Of a DNA stretch of 64,000 nt, positions 43,463 to 53,806 are shown piece after piece. This stretch comes from Streptomyces sp. FIT100. Lineage in GTDB: Bacteria > Actinomycetota > Actinomycetes > Streptomycetales > Streptomycetaceae. Numbering within the stretch: the stretch's first letter is position 1; the number at the start of each line of letters is the position of its first letter. Location of the stretch: assembly GCF_024584805.1 (NCBI RefSeq), contig NZ_CP075715.1:3282026-3346025 (forward strand), in the 5' to 3' direction. The position numbers were made by a program, and so were the translations under genes. The notes under the pieces were generated by a model. That model made no database searches and was not told the origin of the DNA. It was given only the letters and a program-made list of their open reading frames with translations.

Positions 43463-45040
43463 ATGAACAGTCTCGACTGGACCGTGCTCATCGGCTACTT
43501 CGGCGTGATGGTCGCCATCGGCATCTGGTCCCACAAGCGTGTGGACAACGTCAGCGACTTCTTCACCGCCGGCGGCAAGATGCCATGGTGGCTGTCGGGC
43601 ATCTCGCACCACATGTCCGGCTACAGCGCGGTGATGTTCACGGGGTACGCGGGCATCGCCTACACCTACGGCGTCACGTCCTTCGTCACATGGTCCCTCC
43701 CCATCGCCATCGGCATCTTCATCGGCGCCAAACTCTTCGCACCGCGGCTGAACCGGCTGCGCTCGCGGCTGCATGTCGCCTCGCCGCTCGAGTACCTCAA
43801 GAACCGCTACAACCTGAAGACCCAGCAGGCCCTGGCCTGGTCGGGCGTGCTGCTGAAGATCGTGGACGTCGGCGCCAAGTGGGCCGCGATCGCCACCCTG
43901 CTGTCGGTCTTCACCGGGATCTCCCTGAACCAGGGCATCCTCATCACCGGTGTCATCACCGGCATCTACTGCACGGTCGGTGGACTCTGGGCCGACGCAC
44001 TGACCGAAATGGGCCAGTTCATCATCCAGTTCTTCGCCGGTATCGCCATGCTCATCGCGGTCATGGCCGAGCTGGACGGCTTCTCCACCCTCTGGACCAT
44101 CTGGGACAAGCCCGAGCTCCAGGGCCACGGCGCGCCCACGGCCGGCCCGTACACGGTGACGTTCCTGCTCGCGTTCCTCTTCATCAAGACGTTTGAATAC
44201 AACGGCGGGATGTGGAACCAGGCGCAGCGCTACATGGCCACCTCCAGCCCCACGGAGGCGACCCGCTCCGCCCGCCTCTCGGCCATCCTGTGGTTCGTCT
44301 GGCCGCTGGTCCTCTTCTTCCCGATGTGGTGCGCGCCGCTGCTCGTCGAGACGCAGAAGGCGGACGCCTCGGACTCCTACGCGCTGATGACCGAGCAGCT
44401 GCTGCCGCACGGCCTTCTCGGCCTGGTCATCGTCGGCTTCTTCTCGCACACGATGGCCATGTGCTCCTCGGACGCCAACGCCATCGCCGCCGTCTTCACC
44501 CGCGACATCATGCCGGTGCTCTCGAAGAAGGCCCGGACGTGGACCGAGCGAGCGGGTCTTTACGCCGCGCGCTGGACCACGGTCGCCTTCCTCGGTCTGT
44601 CGATGGCCATCGCCACCCAGGTCAACTCGCCGACGTTCAAGAACATCATCACGGTCGTGATCACCTGGGTCGCCGGTCTGATGGGACCGATCGCGATCCC
44701 GTTCATGCTGGGTCTGCTGAAGTCGTTCCGTAAGTCCGGGCCGACCGCGGCGCTCAGCAGCTGGGCGCTCGGCCTGCTCGCCTTCTGGCTGGTCAACTAC
44801 CCGATCAGCTGGAGCATCGAGGGCGGTACGCCGCTCCAGTACAAGGTCTCGGTGCCGCTGGCGATCTCGCTGGTCGTGTACGTCCTGGTCGGCTTCGTCA
44901 AGCCCGAGGACACCCCGGAGCGGGACGCGGTCCTCGCGCAGATCAACGGCGACGGGGACGACGGCGCGGCGACGGCCGCCGTCCCGGCCCCGGCGGGTCC
45001 GGCGGCGGTGCCTCCGGTCCGGGAGGGCGCGGACGGCTGA
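43463..45040 (+). CDS. Sodium:solute symporter (SSS family)
   Basis: 525 residues, about 13 TM segments, beginning LDWTVLIGYFGVMVAIGIW and VSDFFTAGGKMPWWLSGIS, the SSS signature. A conserved GGGxW-like run (TVGGLWADALTEMGQF) and SMAIATQVNSPTFKNIITVV follow. Sugar, myo-inositol or organic acid uptake with Na+ is likely. GGAGGGGG before ATG. The tail is Ala/Pro-rich. About 200 bp of leader include AATCG-AA-CGATT at 43356-43367. Confidence 0.9.
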   Translation: MNSLDWTVLIGYFGVMVAIGIWSHKRVDNVSDFFTAGGKMPWWLSGISHHMSGYSAVMFTGYAGIAYTYGVTSFVTWSLPIAIGIFIGAKLFAPRLNRLRSRLHVASPLEYLKNRYNLKTQQALAWSGVLLKIVDVGAKWAAIATLLSVFTGISLNQGILITGVITGIYCTVGGLWADALTEMGQFIIQFFAGIAMLIAVMAELDGFSTLWTIWDKPELQGHGAPTAGPYTVTFLLAFLFIKTFEYNGGMWNQAQRYMATSSPTEATRSARLSAILWFVWPLVLFFPMWCAPLLVETQKADASDSYALMTEQLLPHGLLGLVIVGFFSHTMAMCSSDANAIAAVFTRDIMPVLSKKARTWTERAGLYAARWTTVAFLGLSMAIATQVNSPTFKNIITVVITWVAGLMGPIAIPFMLGLLKSFRKSGPTAALSSWALGLLAFWLVNYPISWSIEGGTPLQYKVSVPLAISLVVYVLVGFVKPEDTPERDAVLAQINGDGDDGAATAAVPAPAGPAAVPPVREGADG

Positions 45041-45071
45041 GGTCCCCGCTCCGGCGGTCCTCGCCCGGCCC

Positions 45072-45108
45072 GAGGGGCCCGGCACCTCACGGGGGTGCCG
45101 GGCCCCTC
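45072..45108. terminator. Bidirectional terminator
   Basis: Perfect 15-bp stem (45072-45086 and 45094-45108) between the convergent symporter and glycohydrolase genes. Confidence 0.85.
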
Positions 45109-45128
45109 GTCCGCGGTCCGTACGGCCG

Positions 45129-46253
45129 TCAGCCGCGCGGGTAGCGCTGGAGCCAGCCCTCGCCGGAGACGGCCGGGCCGTGGAGGGCGGGGCCCTGGGT
45201 CATCTCCATGGCGAAGTCGTCGGCGAGTTCGAGGATCGTGGAGCGGCCCTCCAGCTCCGCGAGCCAGGCGGGCGGCAGCGCCGTCTCGCCGTGCAGCGCG
45301 CCGAGGAGCGCGCCGCAGAGGGTGCCGGTGATGTGGGAGGCGCCGTCGTGGTTGACGGCGAGGCGCAGGCCGTGGCGGGCGTCCTCGCTGACGAGGGTGG
45401 CGTAGACGGCGACGGCGAGGGCCTCCTCGGCGTGCTCCGGGTCGCCCAGGGCGGCGACGCGGGCCGGGCCGGGGATGCCCTGCCGTACGGCGCCGAGGGC
45501 CTGCTTCAGGGCGTCGGTGACGGGCAGGTGGCCGGGGCGCGGGGCGAGGAGGGCGAGGGCGCGCTGGACCGAGCCGTCGACGGTCTCGCCGCGGGCCAGT
45601 CCGTGCACGATCACGGCGAAGGCGCCGGCCGAGAGATACGCGGTGGGATGTCCGTGGGTCTGGGTCGCGCACTCCACGGCGAGCTGGCAGACGAGTTGCG
45701 GCTCCCAGCCCACCAGCAGTCCGAAGGGTGCCGAGCGGACCAGGGCTCCGGCGTCGCGGGCAGTGGGGTTCTTGGGCTTGTCGAGGGTGCCGAGGGTCTC
45801 GTCCCCGAGGCCGGTGAGGCTGGCCCTGTCGGGGTCGCGGCGGGCGTAGAGCCACTCCTCGCGGGCGAGCCAGCCGTTGTCCTTGCGGCGTTCGTCGGGG
45901 CCCCAGTCGCGCTGGGTCGCGGCCCAGCGCAGATGGGCGCGGTGCACGTCGGTGGGCGGGTGCCAGGCCCCGGTGTCGCGGCGCACCTGGGCGCGTATGA
46001 GGCCGTCGACGGTGAAGAGGGTCAGCTGGGTGGCGGCGGTGACGGCGCCGCGGCGGCCGTAGGCGGGTACGTAGTCGCCGACGCCGTCGGTTCCGTGGCC
46101 GGTGCGGATCTCGTCGAGGGTCAGCTCCGCGACGCCGGCGCCGAGCGCGTCCCCGATGGCGGCACCGAGCAGACAGCCGCGTACCCGGGCGCGGAAGTCC
46201 TGCTGCTCGGCTCGGCCCCAGACGGCTGAGGCTGCGCTGGTCGCTGTGGTCAC
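45129..46253 (-). CDS. ADP-ribosylglycohydrolase-family protein lacking metal ligands
   Basis: About 374 residues, full length. The fold is clear: RGCLLGAAIGDALGAGVAEL at the start and HGETALPPAWLAELEGRSTI near the end. But the Mg-binding motif that normally reads TDDTQ is TAATQ here (GAVTAATQLTLFTVDG), and the second, normally GDSDST, is GASHIT (NHDGASHITGTLCG). All the usual Asp ligands are therefore absent, predicting an inactive enzyme. GTG at 46253 follows GGGGACG. Substitution at both motifs while everything else stays conserved argues for selection as a binding protein rather than decay. Confidence 0.88.
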   Translation of the reverse strand: MTTATSAASAVWGRAEQQDFRARVRGCLLGAAIGDALGAGVAELTLDEIRTGHGTDGVGDYVPAYGRRGAVTAATQLTLFTVDGLIRAQVRRDTGAWHPPTDVHRAHLRWAATQRDWGPDERRKDNGWLAREEWLYARRDPDRASLTGLGDETLGTLDKPKNPTARDAGALVRSAPFGLLVGWEPQLVCQLAVECATQTHGHPTAYLSAGAFAVIVHGLARGETVDGSVQRALALLAPRPGHLPVTDALKQALGAVRQGIPGPARVAALGDPEHAEEALAVAVYATLVSEDARHGLRLAVNHDGASHITGTLCGALLGALHGETALPPAWLAELEGRSTILELADDFAMEMTQGPALHGPAVSGEGWLQRYPRG

Positions 46254-46434
46254 GCGGCGTCCCCTCCTCACTTGTGCGCAGCACTGTAATCGAACGCGAG
46301 AGATCGCCTCACGGGCGGAATCCTGCCGGGGCGGTTCGGGACACGCCGACGACCGGGCGTCCTTCAGGCCGGATTCGATCGCTGTTCATGACGGATTTCC
46401 GGATGGGCCGTGCGGAACCCATTGGATCCGTTCC

Positions 46435-47541
46435 ATGACCCTTCTTACTCGTGTCACTTCAGTGAAGGCCCCCGCCACCTGCGCCGCGGTCGCCGCCGCC
46501 GCGCTGCTCACCGGACTGGTCGCGCCCGGTGCCGCCGCGGCCCACCCGCACCACTCCCCCGCCCACCACGGCCAGTCCCGCACGGAGGTCCCGTTCGTCG
46601 CCGCCACCGTGACGGCGGGCGACGACGGCTCGTACACCGTCAGCTGGAACGCCCCCGGAGTCCGCAGGGTCGGCGTCCGCGCGGGCGGCAGGACCGTGGC
46701 GCACGGCGACGGCCGCGACTCGGTCGTCGTGCGCGGGCTGCCGGCGGCCGACCGCCAGTGGTTCGACCTCGTCCCCGAGCGCGGCGGCTCACTGCGCCTC
46801 GCCGACCGCCTCGTCAAGCTGGAGGGCACGGTCAACTTCCGTGACGCGGGCGGCTACCGCACCCGCAACGGCCAGTGGGTGAGGATGGGCGAGGTCTACC
46901 GCTCGGACTCGTTGGAGAAGCTGACCGCCGGTGACCTGGCCAAGCTGGCGCGGCTCGGCATCCGTACGGTCTTCGACCTGCGCATGGCGTCCGAGCGCAC
47001 CGCCGCGCCGGACAAGGTCCCGGCCGGCGCCACGCACGTCGTCGCCGACGTCATCGGGGACTCCCCCGTCTTCGGCGCCATGCCGACGACCGAGGCGGAG
47101 GCGGTGAAGATGATGGTGGACGGCGAGAAGGTCATGGTCAGCGGCGAGTCCGCGAAGGCCGCGTACACCTCCGTCCTCGGCGGCATCGCCGACGACGACA
47201 AGCACGCCGTCGTCTTCCACTGCACCGCGGGCAAGGACCGCACCGGCTGGTCGAACGCCGCCCTGCTGACCGCGCTCGGCATCCCGCGCGAGACGGTCAT
47301 GGCCGACTACCTCGCCAGCAACGCCTACCGCCGCGCCGCCAACGAGGCGATCCTCGCCCATATGCCGGCCGAGCAGGCGGAAGTCTACAAGCCGCTGCTC
47401 GACGTGCGGCCCGAGTACCTGAACTCCGGTTTCGACGAGGTCCAGGACGAGTACGGCTCCTTCAACCGCTACCTGGACAAGGCGCTCGGCATCGACGCCC
47501 GGGAGCTGCGGGAGCTGCGCAAGGACCTGCTGGTCGGCTGA
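46435..47541 (+). CDS. Secreted tyrosine/serine protein phosphatase
   Basis: 368 residues. Signal peptide (CAAVAAAALLTGLVAPGAAA), then a beta-sandwich-like stretch and a DSP domain starting VNFRDAGGYRTRNGQWVRMG with the P-loop HCTAGKDRTG (Cys nucleophile). Export suggests a role outside the cell or at the wall, perhaps on phosphorylated sugars or lipids. Likely forms an operon with the following secreted protein (49-bp gap). Confidence 0.9.
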   Translation: MTLLTRVTSVKAPATCAAVAAAALLTGLVAPGAAAAHPHHSPAHHGQSRTEVPFVAATVTAGDDGSYTVSWNAPGVRRVGVRAGGRTVAHGDGRDSVVVRGLPAADRQWFDLVPERGGSLRLADRLVKLEGTVNFRDAGGYRTRNGQWVRMGEVYRSDSLEKLTAGDLAKLARLGIRTVFDLRMASERTAAPDKVPAGATHVVADVIGDSPVFGAMPTTEAEAVKMMVDGEKVMVSGESAKAAYTSVLGGIADDDKHAVVFHCTAGKDRTGWSNAALLTALGIPRETVMADYLASNAYRRAANEAILAHMPAEQAEVYKPLLDVRPEYLNSGFDEVQDEYGSFNRYLDKALGIDARELRELRKDLLVG

Positions 47542-47590
47542 GACCGGCACCCCGCAGGCATCCGTACCGCCCAGAAAGGCTGAAACACCC

Positions 47591-48379
47591 ATGCAGCGAC
47601 GCCACTTCGCCGCCGCCCTCGCAGCCGCGACCGCCGGCCTGGCGACCGCGGGCACCGCGACCGCCGCCACCCACCACCCGGGCGCCGTCCCCGGCGGGGA
47701 CGCCGCGCTCCTGCGCACCATGCTCGCGGCCCTGTCGGAGGAGCTCGACGACCGGCAGACCGCCCGCACCCTCGTCCCGTACCTCCAGGACATCGGCTTC
47801 GACTGGCACCCGGAGACGGCGCCCCTGGAGAAGCTCGACTTCATCGTCGCGTACGGGTTCGGGAACCGCGCACCGGCCGGCGGCGGGGACCCGTCCAAGG
47901 TCCTGTACGAGCCGGGTCCGGTCAACGAGGAGCTGGCCGACACCGTCGCCCGGGTCCGTGCGAAGCGGGACATCCCGGTCTACGCCCAGTGGGAGATCGC
48001 GCGTTTCCTCGACTCCAAGTACGGCATGGACCGGGTGGTCTCGATCGAGCCGGTGATCGCGCCGGACGGCACGATCACCTACCTCAGCACCGACGGGGTC
48101 GCCGCGCAGGTCGTGGAGGCCCGCAAGCAGCTGCCCGGCGGGATCGGCACCGCGGGCGTGATCGGTTTCCGCGACCACGTCAAGCGCTGTGTGCTGACGA
48201 CGCGGGACCGGGGCATGACGGCATACGCCCCGCGCGGCTTCGCGATGCCGGGGACGTACGACCCCGAGTCGGGGCAGCCCTGGACGCGCCGGCGCGATCT
48301 GTACCTGGTCACCGACATGATGGCCCAGTGGACGATGCTCCAGAAGAAGCTGATCACCGCGGCCTACCCCAACGGCTGA
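47591..48379 (+). CDS. Secreted protein of unknown function
   Basis: 262 residues with a signal peptide (HFAAALAAATAGLATAGTAT) carrying twin basic residues. The mature part has IPVYAQWEIARFLDSKYG and VIGFRDHVKRCVLTTRDRG and ends ITAAYPNG; the pattern resembles YdcF/ElyC-like or sugar-phosphate-related proteins only loosely. Follows the secreted phosphatase. Confidence 0.75.
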   Translation: MQRRHFAAALAAATAGLATAGTATAATHHPGAVPGGDAALLRTMLAALSEELDDRQTARTLVPYLQDIGFDWHPETAPLEKLDFIVAYGFGNRAPAGGGDPSKVLYEPGPVNEELADTVARVRAKRDIPVYAQWEIARFLDSKYGMDRVVSIEPVIAPDGTITYLSTDGVAAQVVEARKQLPGGIGTAGVIGFRDHVKRCVLTTRDRGMTAYAPRGFAMPGTYDPESGQPWTRRRDLYLVTDMMAQWTMLQKKLITAAYPNG

Positions 48380-48398
48380 CCTGCCGGCCCCCGGTGCG

Positions 48399-50990
48399 CT
48401 ACTCCAGCACCGGCAGCAGCTCGGGGAGGTGCCCGTCCGACGCGAGCCCCGCGGCGACGCGCTCGGGCGGGACCTCCCCGTATGTCGTCGTACGGGGCCG
48501 TGCCGGCCTTCCCGCCGCCTCCGCGATCGCGACCAGGTCGCGGATGGAGCGGTACGAGCCGTAACCGGAGCCGGCCATCCGGGAGATGGTCTCCTCCATC
48601 AGCGTGCCGCCCAGGTCGTTCGCCCCCGAGCGGAGCATCTCGGCGGCGCCTTCCGCGCCCAGCTTCACCCAGCTGGTCTGGATGTTGGTGATGTGGGGGT
48701 GGAGGAGCAGCCGCGCCATCGCGGTCACCGCCCGGTTGTCGCGGGCGCTCGGGCCGGGGCGGGCGATGCCGGCCAGATAGACCGGTGCGTTGGTGTGGAT
48801 GAAGGGCAGGGTCACGAACTCGGTGAACCCGCCGGTCTCCTGCTGGATCCGGGCCAGGGTCCGCAAGTGCCCGAGCCAGTGCCGCGGCTGGTCCACGTGC
48901 CCGTACATCATCGTGGACGAGGAGCGGATGCCCAGCTCGTGGGCGGTGGTGACGACCTCGATCCAGGTGGCCGTGGGCAGTTTGCCCTTCGTCAGCACCC
49001 AGCGGACCTCGTCGTCGAGGATCTCGGCGGCGGTGCCCGGGATGGAGTCGAGCCCGGCCTCCTTCGCGGCCGTGAGCCACTCGCGGATCGACATCCCGGT
49101 GCGGCTCGCCCCGTTGACGACCTCCATCGGCGAGAAGGCGTGCACATGCATGTCCGGGACGCGCTGCTTCACGGCGCGCGCGATGTCGAAGTAGGCCGTG
49201 CCCGGCAGGTCCGGGTGGATGCCGCCCTGCATGCAGACCTCGACGGCGCCGACGTCCCACGCCTGTGCCGCCCGGTCGGCGACCTGGTCGAGGGAGAGCG
49301 TGTAGGCGTCGGCGTCGGTGCGGCGCTGGGCGAAGGCGCAGAAACGGCAGCCGGTGTAGCAGACGTTGGTGAAGTTGATGTTGCGGGTGACGATGTACGT
49401 CACCTCGTCGCCGACGACGTCGCGCCGCAGATCGTCGGCGATCCGGCAGAGCGCGTCGAGCGCGGGCCCGTCCGCGTGGAGGAGGGCGAGGGCCTCGTCG
49501 TCGCCGAGCCTCGTCGGGTCGTCGGCGGCGGTGGCCAGGGCGGCGCGTACGTCCGTGTCGATACGGGACGGCACCATGCCGGGCGCGGCGGCCTCGCGGA
49601 GCGCCTCCCAGTCGCCGTAGACGTGGTCGAAGTCCTCGCGGCGGTCGGAGGTCCTGCCGTCGGTGTCGATGGTGCGGTGCAGATCGGTCCGGCCGCCTGC
49701 GGTGAAGCCCTCGTCGGGCTCCTGCCACGGCAGTCCTGCGGGCCTGGCGTCCTCGTCCGCGAGGCCGGTGTCCGGGTCGGCCAGCGCCCGCACGTGCGGC
49801 AGCAGCCGCGGATCCAGCCAGGGCTCGCCGCGCTGGACGAACTCCGGGTACACGCAGAGCCGTTCGCGCAGCTCGAAGCCGGCCGCTGCGGACTGCTCGG
49901 CGAGCCGCTCGATCCCGGGCCAGGGCCGCTCGGGGTTGACGTGGTCGATGGTGAGCGGCGAGACCCCGCCCCAGTCGTCGATCCCTGCGTCGATCAGCCG
50001 CCGGTACTCGCCGTCGACGAGGTTCGGCGGCGCCTGGAGGCAGCCGGCCGGGCCGATGATGTGGCGGGCCACGGCGACCGTCGCGACCAGGTCGTCCAGC
50101 TCGGCGTCCGGCATGCCGCGCATGGCCGTGTCCGGCTTGGCGCGGAAGTTCTGGATGATCAGCTCCTGGATGCCGTGGTAGGCACGGGCGATCCGGCGCA
50201 GCGCGAACAGCGAGTCCGCCCGCTCCTCGTACGTCTCCCCGATGCCGATCAGCAGCCCGCTGGTGAACGGCACCGAGCTGCGCCCGGCGTCCTCCAGCAC
50301 GCGCAGCCGCACCGCCGGCTCCTTGTCCGGCGATCCGTAATGCGGCCCTCCGGGCTCGGACCACAGGCGGGTCGCCGTGGTCTCCAGCATCATGCCCATG
50401 GAGGGGGCGACGGGCTTGAGCCGCTGGAAGTCGGTCCAGCTCATCACCCCGGGGTTGAGGTGCGGCAGCAGCCCGGTCTCCTCCAGGATGCGGATCGCCA
50501 TGGCTCGTACGTACGCGATCGTGTCGTCGTACCCGTGCGCGTCGAGCCACTCCCGCGCCTCGGGCCACCGGTCCTCGGGCTTGTCCCCGAGCGTGATGAG
50601 CGCTTCCTTGCAGCCCAGTTCCGCCCCGCGACGGGCGACGTCCAGCACCTCGTCCGGCGACATGAACATCCCGTGCCCGGAACGGCGGAGCCTGCCCGGC
50701 ACGGTGGCGAAGGTGCAGTAGTGGCACTTGTCCCGGCACAGCCGGGTGAGCGGGACGAACACGCTCTTCGAGTACGTGATGACCCCTGCCCGGCCGGCGG
50801 CCTCCAGCCCGGCGTCCCGCACCCGCGCGGCCGACGCGCACAGGTCGTCCAGATCCGCCCCGCGCGCCTGCAGCAGCACGGCGGCCTCGGCCACGTCGAG
50901 CGCGACACCGTCGCGGGCTCGCTTGAGGGCGCGGCGCATGGCGTTGGCGGTGGGGCGGGCGGTCGGGGCTGCGGGCTGGTCATCGGTCAT
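48399..50990 (-). CDS. fbiC: FbiC, 7,8-didemethyl-8-hydroxy-5-deazariboflavin (Fo) synthase
   Basis: About 863 residues with two radical-SAM halves, as in actinobacterial FbiC (CofG plus CofH fused). CofG half: [11 protein letters not shown] (CxxxCxxC) near 80. CofH half: [20 protein letters not shown] near 550, with [18 protein letters not shown]. It joins tyrosine and 5-amino-6-ribitylaminouracil to make Fo, the core of coenzyme F420. The ATG at 50990 is chosen; the frame continues upstream to 51251 without family features. Single gene, convergent with the secreted protein gene. Confidence 0.97.
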   Translation of the reverse strand: MTDDQPAAPTARPTANAMRRALKRARDGVALDVAEAAVLLQARGADLDDLCASAARVRDAGLEAAGRAGVITYSKSVFVPLTRLCRDKCHYCTFATVPGRLRRSGHGMFMSPDEVLDVARRGAELGCKEALITLGDKPEDRWPEAREWLDAHGYDDTIAYVRAMAIRILEETGLLPHLNPGVMSWTDFQRLKPVAPSMGMMLETTATRLWSEPGGPHYGSPDKEPAVRLRVLEDAGRSSVPFTSGLLIGIGETYEERADSLFALRRIARAYHGIQELIIQNFRAKPDTAMRGMPDAELDDLVATVAVARHIIGPAGCLQAPPNLVDGEYRRLIDAGIDDWGGVSPLTIDHVNPERPWPGIERLAEQSAAAGFELRERLCVYPEFVQRGEPWLDPRLLPHVRALADPDTGLADEDARPAGLPWQEPDEGFTAGGRTDLHRTIDTDGRTSDRREDFDHVYGDWEALREAAAPGMVPSRIDTDVRAALATAADDPTRLGDDEALALLHADGPALDALCRIADDLRRDVVGDEVTYIVTRNINFTNVCYTGCRFCAFAQRRTDADAYTLSLDQVADRAAQAWDVGAVEVCMQGGIHPDLPGTAYFDIARAVKQRVPDMHVHAFSPMEVVNGASRTGMSIREWLTAAKEAGLDSIPGTAAEILDDEVRWVLTKGKLPTATWIEVVTTAHELGIRSSSTMMYGHVDQPRHWLGHLRTLARIQQETGGFTEFVTLPFIHTNAPVYLAGIARPGPSARDNRAVTAMARLLLHPHITNIQTSWVKLGAEGAAEMLRSGANDLGGTLMEETISRMAGSGYGSYRSIRDLVAIAEAAGRPARPRTTTYGEVPPERVAAGLASDGHLPELLPVLE

Positions 50991-51157
50991 GCAGCGAGCA
51001 TACGAGCGGAGGCGGGCGTTCACGCCCTGCATACGAGCCAGGGCGCAGGTCCCCTCCGACCTGCGGGTCACGGTGTATCCGCTTGCAAACGCCGACGCCG
51101 GTTGCCATACGGTGGACGTCGGCGTGTGGGCGTGTGGTGAACGGGGGGGCTGCCGGC

Positions 51158-51562
51158 ATGGATTTGACCGCGGAGATTGCGGCAGTGCGCGAGGGGCGCG
51201 GTGATCCGGGGCGGCTGCTGGGCGACTTCCGGCGTGCGGTGGTGCTGGCACCGGTGGCCGGTGGTGGGCTGATGTCGGCGGAGAGCGGCGGGGTCCGCTG
51301 GCTGTACGCGTTCACGGACGAGGGTGCGCTGGCGCGGTTCCTCGGTGCGCGGGGTGCGGCGGGTGACGCGGAGTGGGAGTACGTGTCGATCCTCGGCGCG
51401 CGTTTGCTGGACGCGGTGATTCCTTCGCTCGACGGCCCGACGGGGGTGGCGGTCGATGTCGCGGACGAGGACGCTTCGATGCTGTTCCCGCCGGTGCCGG
51501 GGATCGTGCCGGAGGCGGTCGCGGTCGATCCGGGGGCCGGCCTCGCCGGGGGTGCCCGGTGA
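51158..51562 (+). CDS. SseB-like domain protein
   Basis: 134 residues. [13 protein letters not shown] and the alternation of strands fit the SseB N-terminal domain, common in type VII-related and polymorphic-toxin operons of Streptomyces. ATG 51158 is preceded by a run of G; GTG 51137 is an alternative. Its stop overlaps the next start (GTGA). Confidence 0.7.
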   Translation: MDLTAEIAAVREGRGDPGRLLGDFRRAVVLAPVAGGGLMSAESGGVRWLYAFTDEGALARFLGARGAAGDAEWEYVSILGARLLDAVIPSLDGPTGVAVDVADEDASMLFPPVPGIVPEAVAVDPGAGLAGGAR

Positions 51563-52107
51563 GCGGGGACAAGGACCTCGAGGTCGATCCGGCGGCGATC
51601 AGGAAGATCACCGAGGGTCTGCGGGGCGCGGTGGCGGAGCTGCGGGAGATCGGCACGGCGGGTGGCGCGTCGATGGGGGCCGGGTTCGGCGAGTTGTCGA
51701 TGACCGGTATGGAGTCGGGGCATTCCGGGCTCGCGGGTGATTTCGAGGACTTCTGCGAGCGCTGGGAGTGGGGGGTGCGCGGGCTGGTCCAGGACGCGGG
51801 TGTGCTGGCCGCGCAGACGGGCATCGCGGCCGGAGCGCTGTGGGAGGAGGACCAGTACCTCCAGGGCGCTTTCAAGGTCGGGGCGAACGCGGTGTACGGC
51901 AATCCGCACGCGAACGAGGGCGACATCGAGAAAAAGGCGTGGGGTGAGGTCTTCTCGGCCGACGTCTACCAGCCGGACTACTCCGGGGAGTCGTTCCGCA
52001 AGGCGGACCAGGACATGGATGGGACCTGGTCGGACACGGGCGACAAGCTCGGCAGCGAGGGGTGGATCGGCTCCTTGAAGGACCTGGCCGACGGGGGCGA
52101 TGACTGA
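51559..52107 (+). CDS. WXG100-like helical protein of the toxin operon
   Basis: 182 residues from GTG 51559. Predicted mostly helical, with CERWEWGVRGLVQD near 70 and a spaced set of small and aromatic residues as in ESX/WXG-like partners. It probably pairs with the next protein for type VII-type export. Overlaps both neighbours (GTGA before, TGATG after), so it is translated together with the toxin. Confidence 0.7.
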   Translation: MSGDKDLEVDPAAIRKITEGLRGAVAELREIGTAGGASMGAGFGELSMTGMESGHSGLAGDFEDFCERWEWGVRGLVQDAGVLAAQTGIAAGALWEEDQYLQGAFKVGANAVYGNPHANEGDIEKKAWGEVFSADVYQPDYSGESFRKADQDMDGTWSDTGDKLGSEGWIGSLKDLADGGDD

Positions 52108-53768
52108 TGGGCTGGCGTGACTTCGTACCGGACGTCGTCGAGGACAAGGCGGAGGACGTCGTCGAGGGCGTCGGCGACGGTGTCGAGTGGCTCGGCGACA
52201 AGACCGCGGACCTGGCCGAGGAGGCGGGCTGGGACGGCGGCGCCGACTGGATCCGCGACAAGAGCCGCTCGGCCGCGAACTACCTGGGCGCGGACGTGGC
52301 CGAGCTGGAGCTGGGCCAGAGCGAGGACCCGAAGAAGCTCGTCCACGGCAGCGTGAGCACGCTGCGCTCGACGGTCACGCACCTGGAGAAGCTCCAGTCC
52401 GCGTTCGACAAGGTCGGCGAGGGCCTGAGGGGTGTGGACGCGGACGGTTTCCGGGGTGAGGCGTCGAGCGCCTTCCGGGAGGCGTCGGCGACGCAGCCGC
52501 CGAAGTGGTTCAAGGCCGCGGACGCCTTCGAGAAGGCGGCCGGCGCGGTGAGCCGTTTCGCGGAGACGGTGGAGTGGGCGCAGGGCCAGGCCAGGGACGC
52601 CATCGCCGAGTACGACGCGGCGAGGAAGCTCTCGCAGGACGCACGTGCCGCGTACAACGCACGCGTGGACGAGTACAACACGGCGGTGGAGGCGAGGAAG
52701 GACACCCTTCCGCCGCGTCCGTCCGGTTTCACGGATCCCGGCACGGCCAAGGCGAACGCGGCCCAGGACAAGCTGGACGAGGCACGCCGCCAGCGCAACG
52801 AGGCGGCGGAGACGGCCCGCTCGGCGGTGCGCGCCGCCCGCGACATGGCCCCGCCGAAGCCCTCGTACGCGGAGCAGGCCGAGGACGGCTTCGTGGCCAT
52901 GGCCATCGACGCGAACCACCTGGTCGGTGGCGTGGTCAAGGGCACGGCGGGCTTCGCGAACTTCGTCCGCTCCGTGAACCCGCTGGACCCGTACAACCTG
53001 ACGCACCCGGCCGAGTTCGCCATGAACCTCAACTCGACCGCGGCGGGCCTGGTGACGGCGGTGAACAACCCCGTCGGCACGGCCAGGACGATGGTCGACG
53101 AGTTCATGAAGGACCCCTCCGAGGGCATCGGCAAACTCATCCCGGAGCTGGTCGGCAGCAAGGGCATGGGGGCGCTGAAGAAGGCGGCGACGGCGGCGAA
53201 GTACGCGGACGACGTCAAACCGCCCGGGTTAGGGCCCAAGGGGGGCGCCGCAGCCGATGAGTTCGACAATTTGGCGAGCAGGGGGTCCGGCGAACAGCTC
53301 CCGTCGTTCGATGAAGTGAAAAGGGCTGTTGTCGAGAGCAAGCCAGAGGTGCTGGCACGCCAATGGCCGGACGACGATGGTCGTTATTACGCGAGTCGTG
53401 TCCTCAAAGGAGGTCGCCCGGACGGCGAGACGGTACTTGCAGGACACGGATACATCGAAGGCGGAGCAGGTGAGGTGACCGTACCGCCGGGGACCTCCGT
53501 ATCCTTCTACGTAGCGCATGGCGAGCGAATCCCCGGCCTCAATGGCGTTGCCGTGGAAGGAGGATCCTATCCAGGTCCTGCTGTGGAAACCTTTGGCCCC
53601 GGAGACCGAATACCCAACTACACCCTCGCCCCGCCTGAAGCGAAGGGCCAAGGAGGCTTCACCGTATACGAGAATTCCACCACAGTCGCCCAGCGAACCA
53701 TGCTCGGCGAACTCCTGAAGGAAGGAATGGGGAACATCCACTGGGCAGCTTGCCGAGAATTCAAGTAG
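52107..53768 (+). CDS. Polymorphic toxin: WXG/type VII N-terminus with Stv-like C-terminal domain
   Basis: 553 residues. N-terminal 340 residues are helical with long coiled coils (RQRNEAAETARSAVRAARDM) and a hydrophobic patch (DANHLVGGVVKGTAGFANFV), as in type VII-delivered toxins. From about residue 375 the base composition drops and a new domain starts: GETVLAGHGYIEGGAGEVTV, PPGTSVSFYVAHGERIPGL, then GDRIPNYTLAPPE and GNIHWAACREFK, which I read as the putative adhesin/toxin 'Stv' fold. A rare TTA codon lies at 53229, at the junction. Two DUF4279 genes follow as immunity candidates. Confidence 0.78.
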   Translation: MGWRDFVPDVVEDKAEDVVEGVGDGVEWLGDKTADLAEEAGWDGGADWIRDKSRSAANYLGADVAELELGQSEDPKKLVHGSVSTLRSTVTHLEKLQSAFDKVGEGLRGVDADGFRGEASSAFREASATQPPKWFKAADAFEKAAGAVSRFAETVEWAQGQARDAIAEYDAARKLSQDARAAYNARVDEYNTAVEARKDTLPPRPSGFTDPGTAKANAAQDKLDEARRQRNEAAETARSAVRAARDMAPPKPSYAEQAEDGFVAMAIDANHLVGGVVKGTAGFANFVRSVNPLDPYNLTHPAEFAMNLNSTAAGLVTAVNNPVGTARTMVDEFMKDPSEGIGKLIPELVGSKGMGALKKAATAAKYADDVKPPGLGPKGGAAADEFDNLASRGSGEQLPSFDEVKRAVVESKPEVLARQWPDDDGRYYASRVLKGGRPDGETVLAGHGYIEGGAGEVTVPPGTSVSFYVAHGERIPGLNGVAVEGGSYPGPAVETFGPGDRIPNYTLAPPEAKGQGGFTVYENSTTVAQRTMLGELLKEGMGNIHWAACREFK

Positions 53769-53806
53769 TTTACACCGAGAAGTCGGACCTATGGGAGAAC
53801 TGAGAC

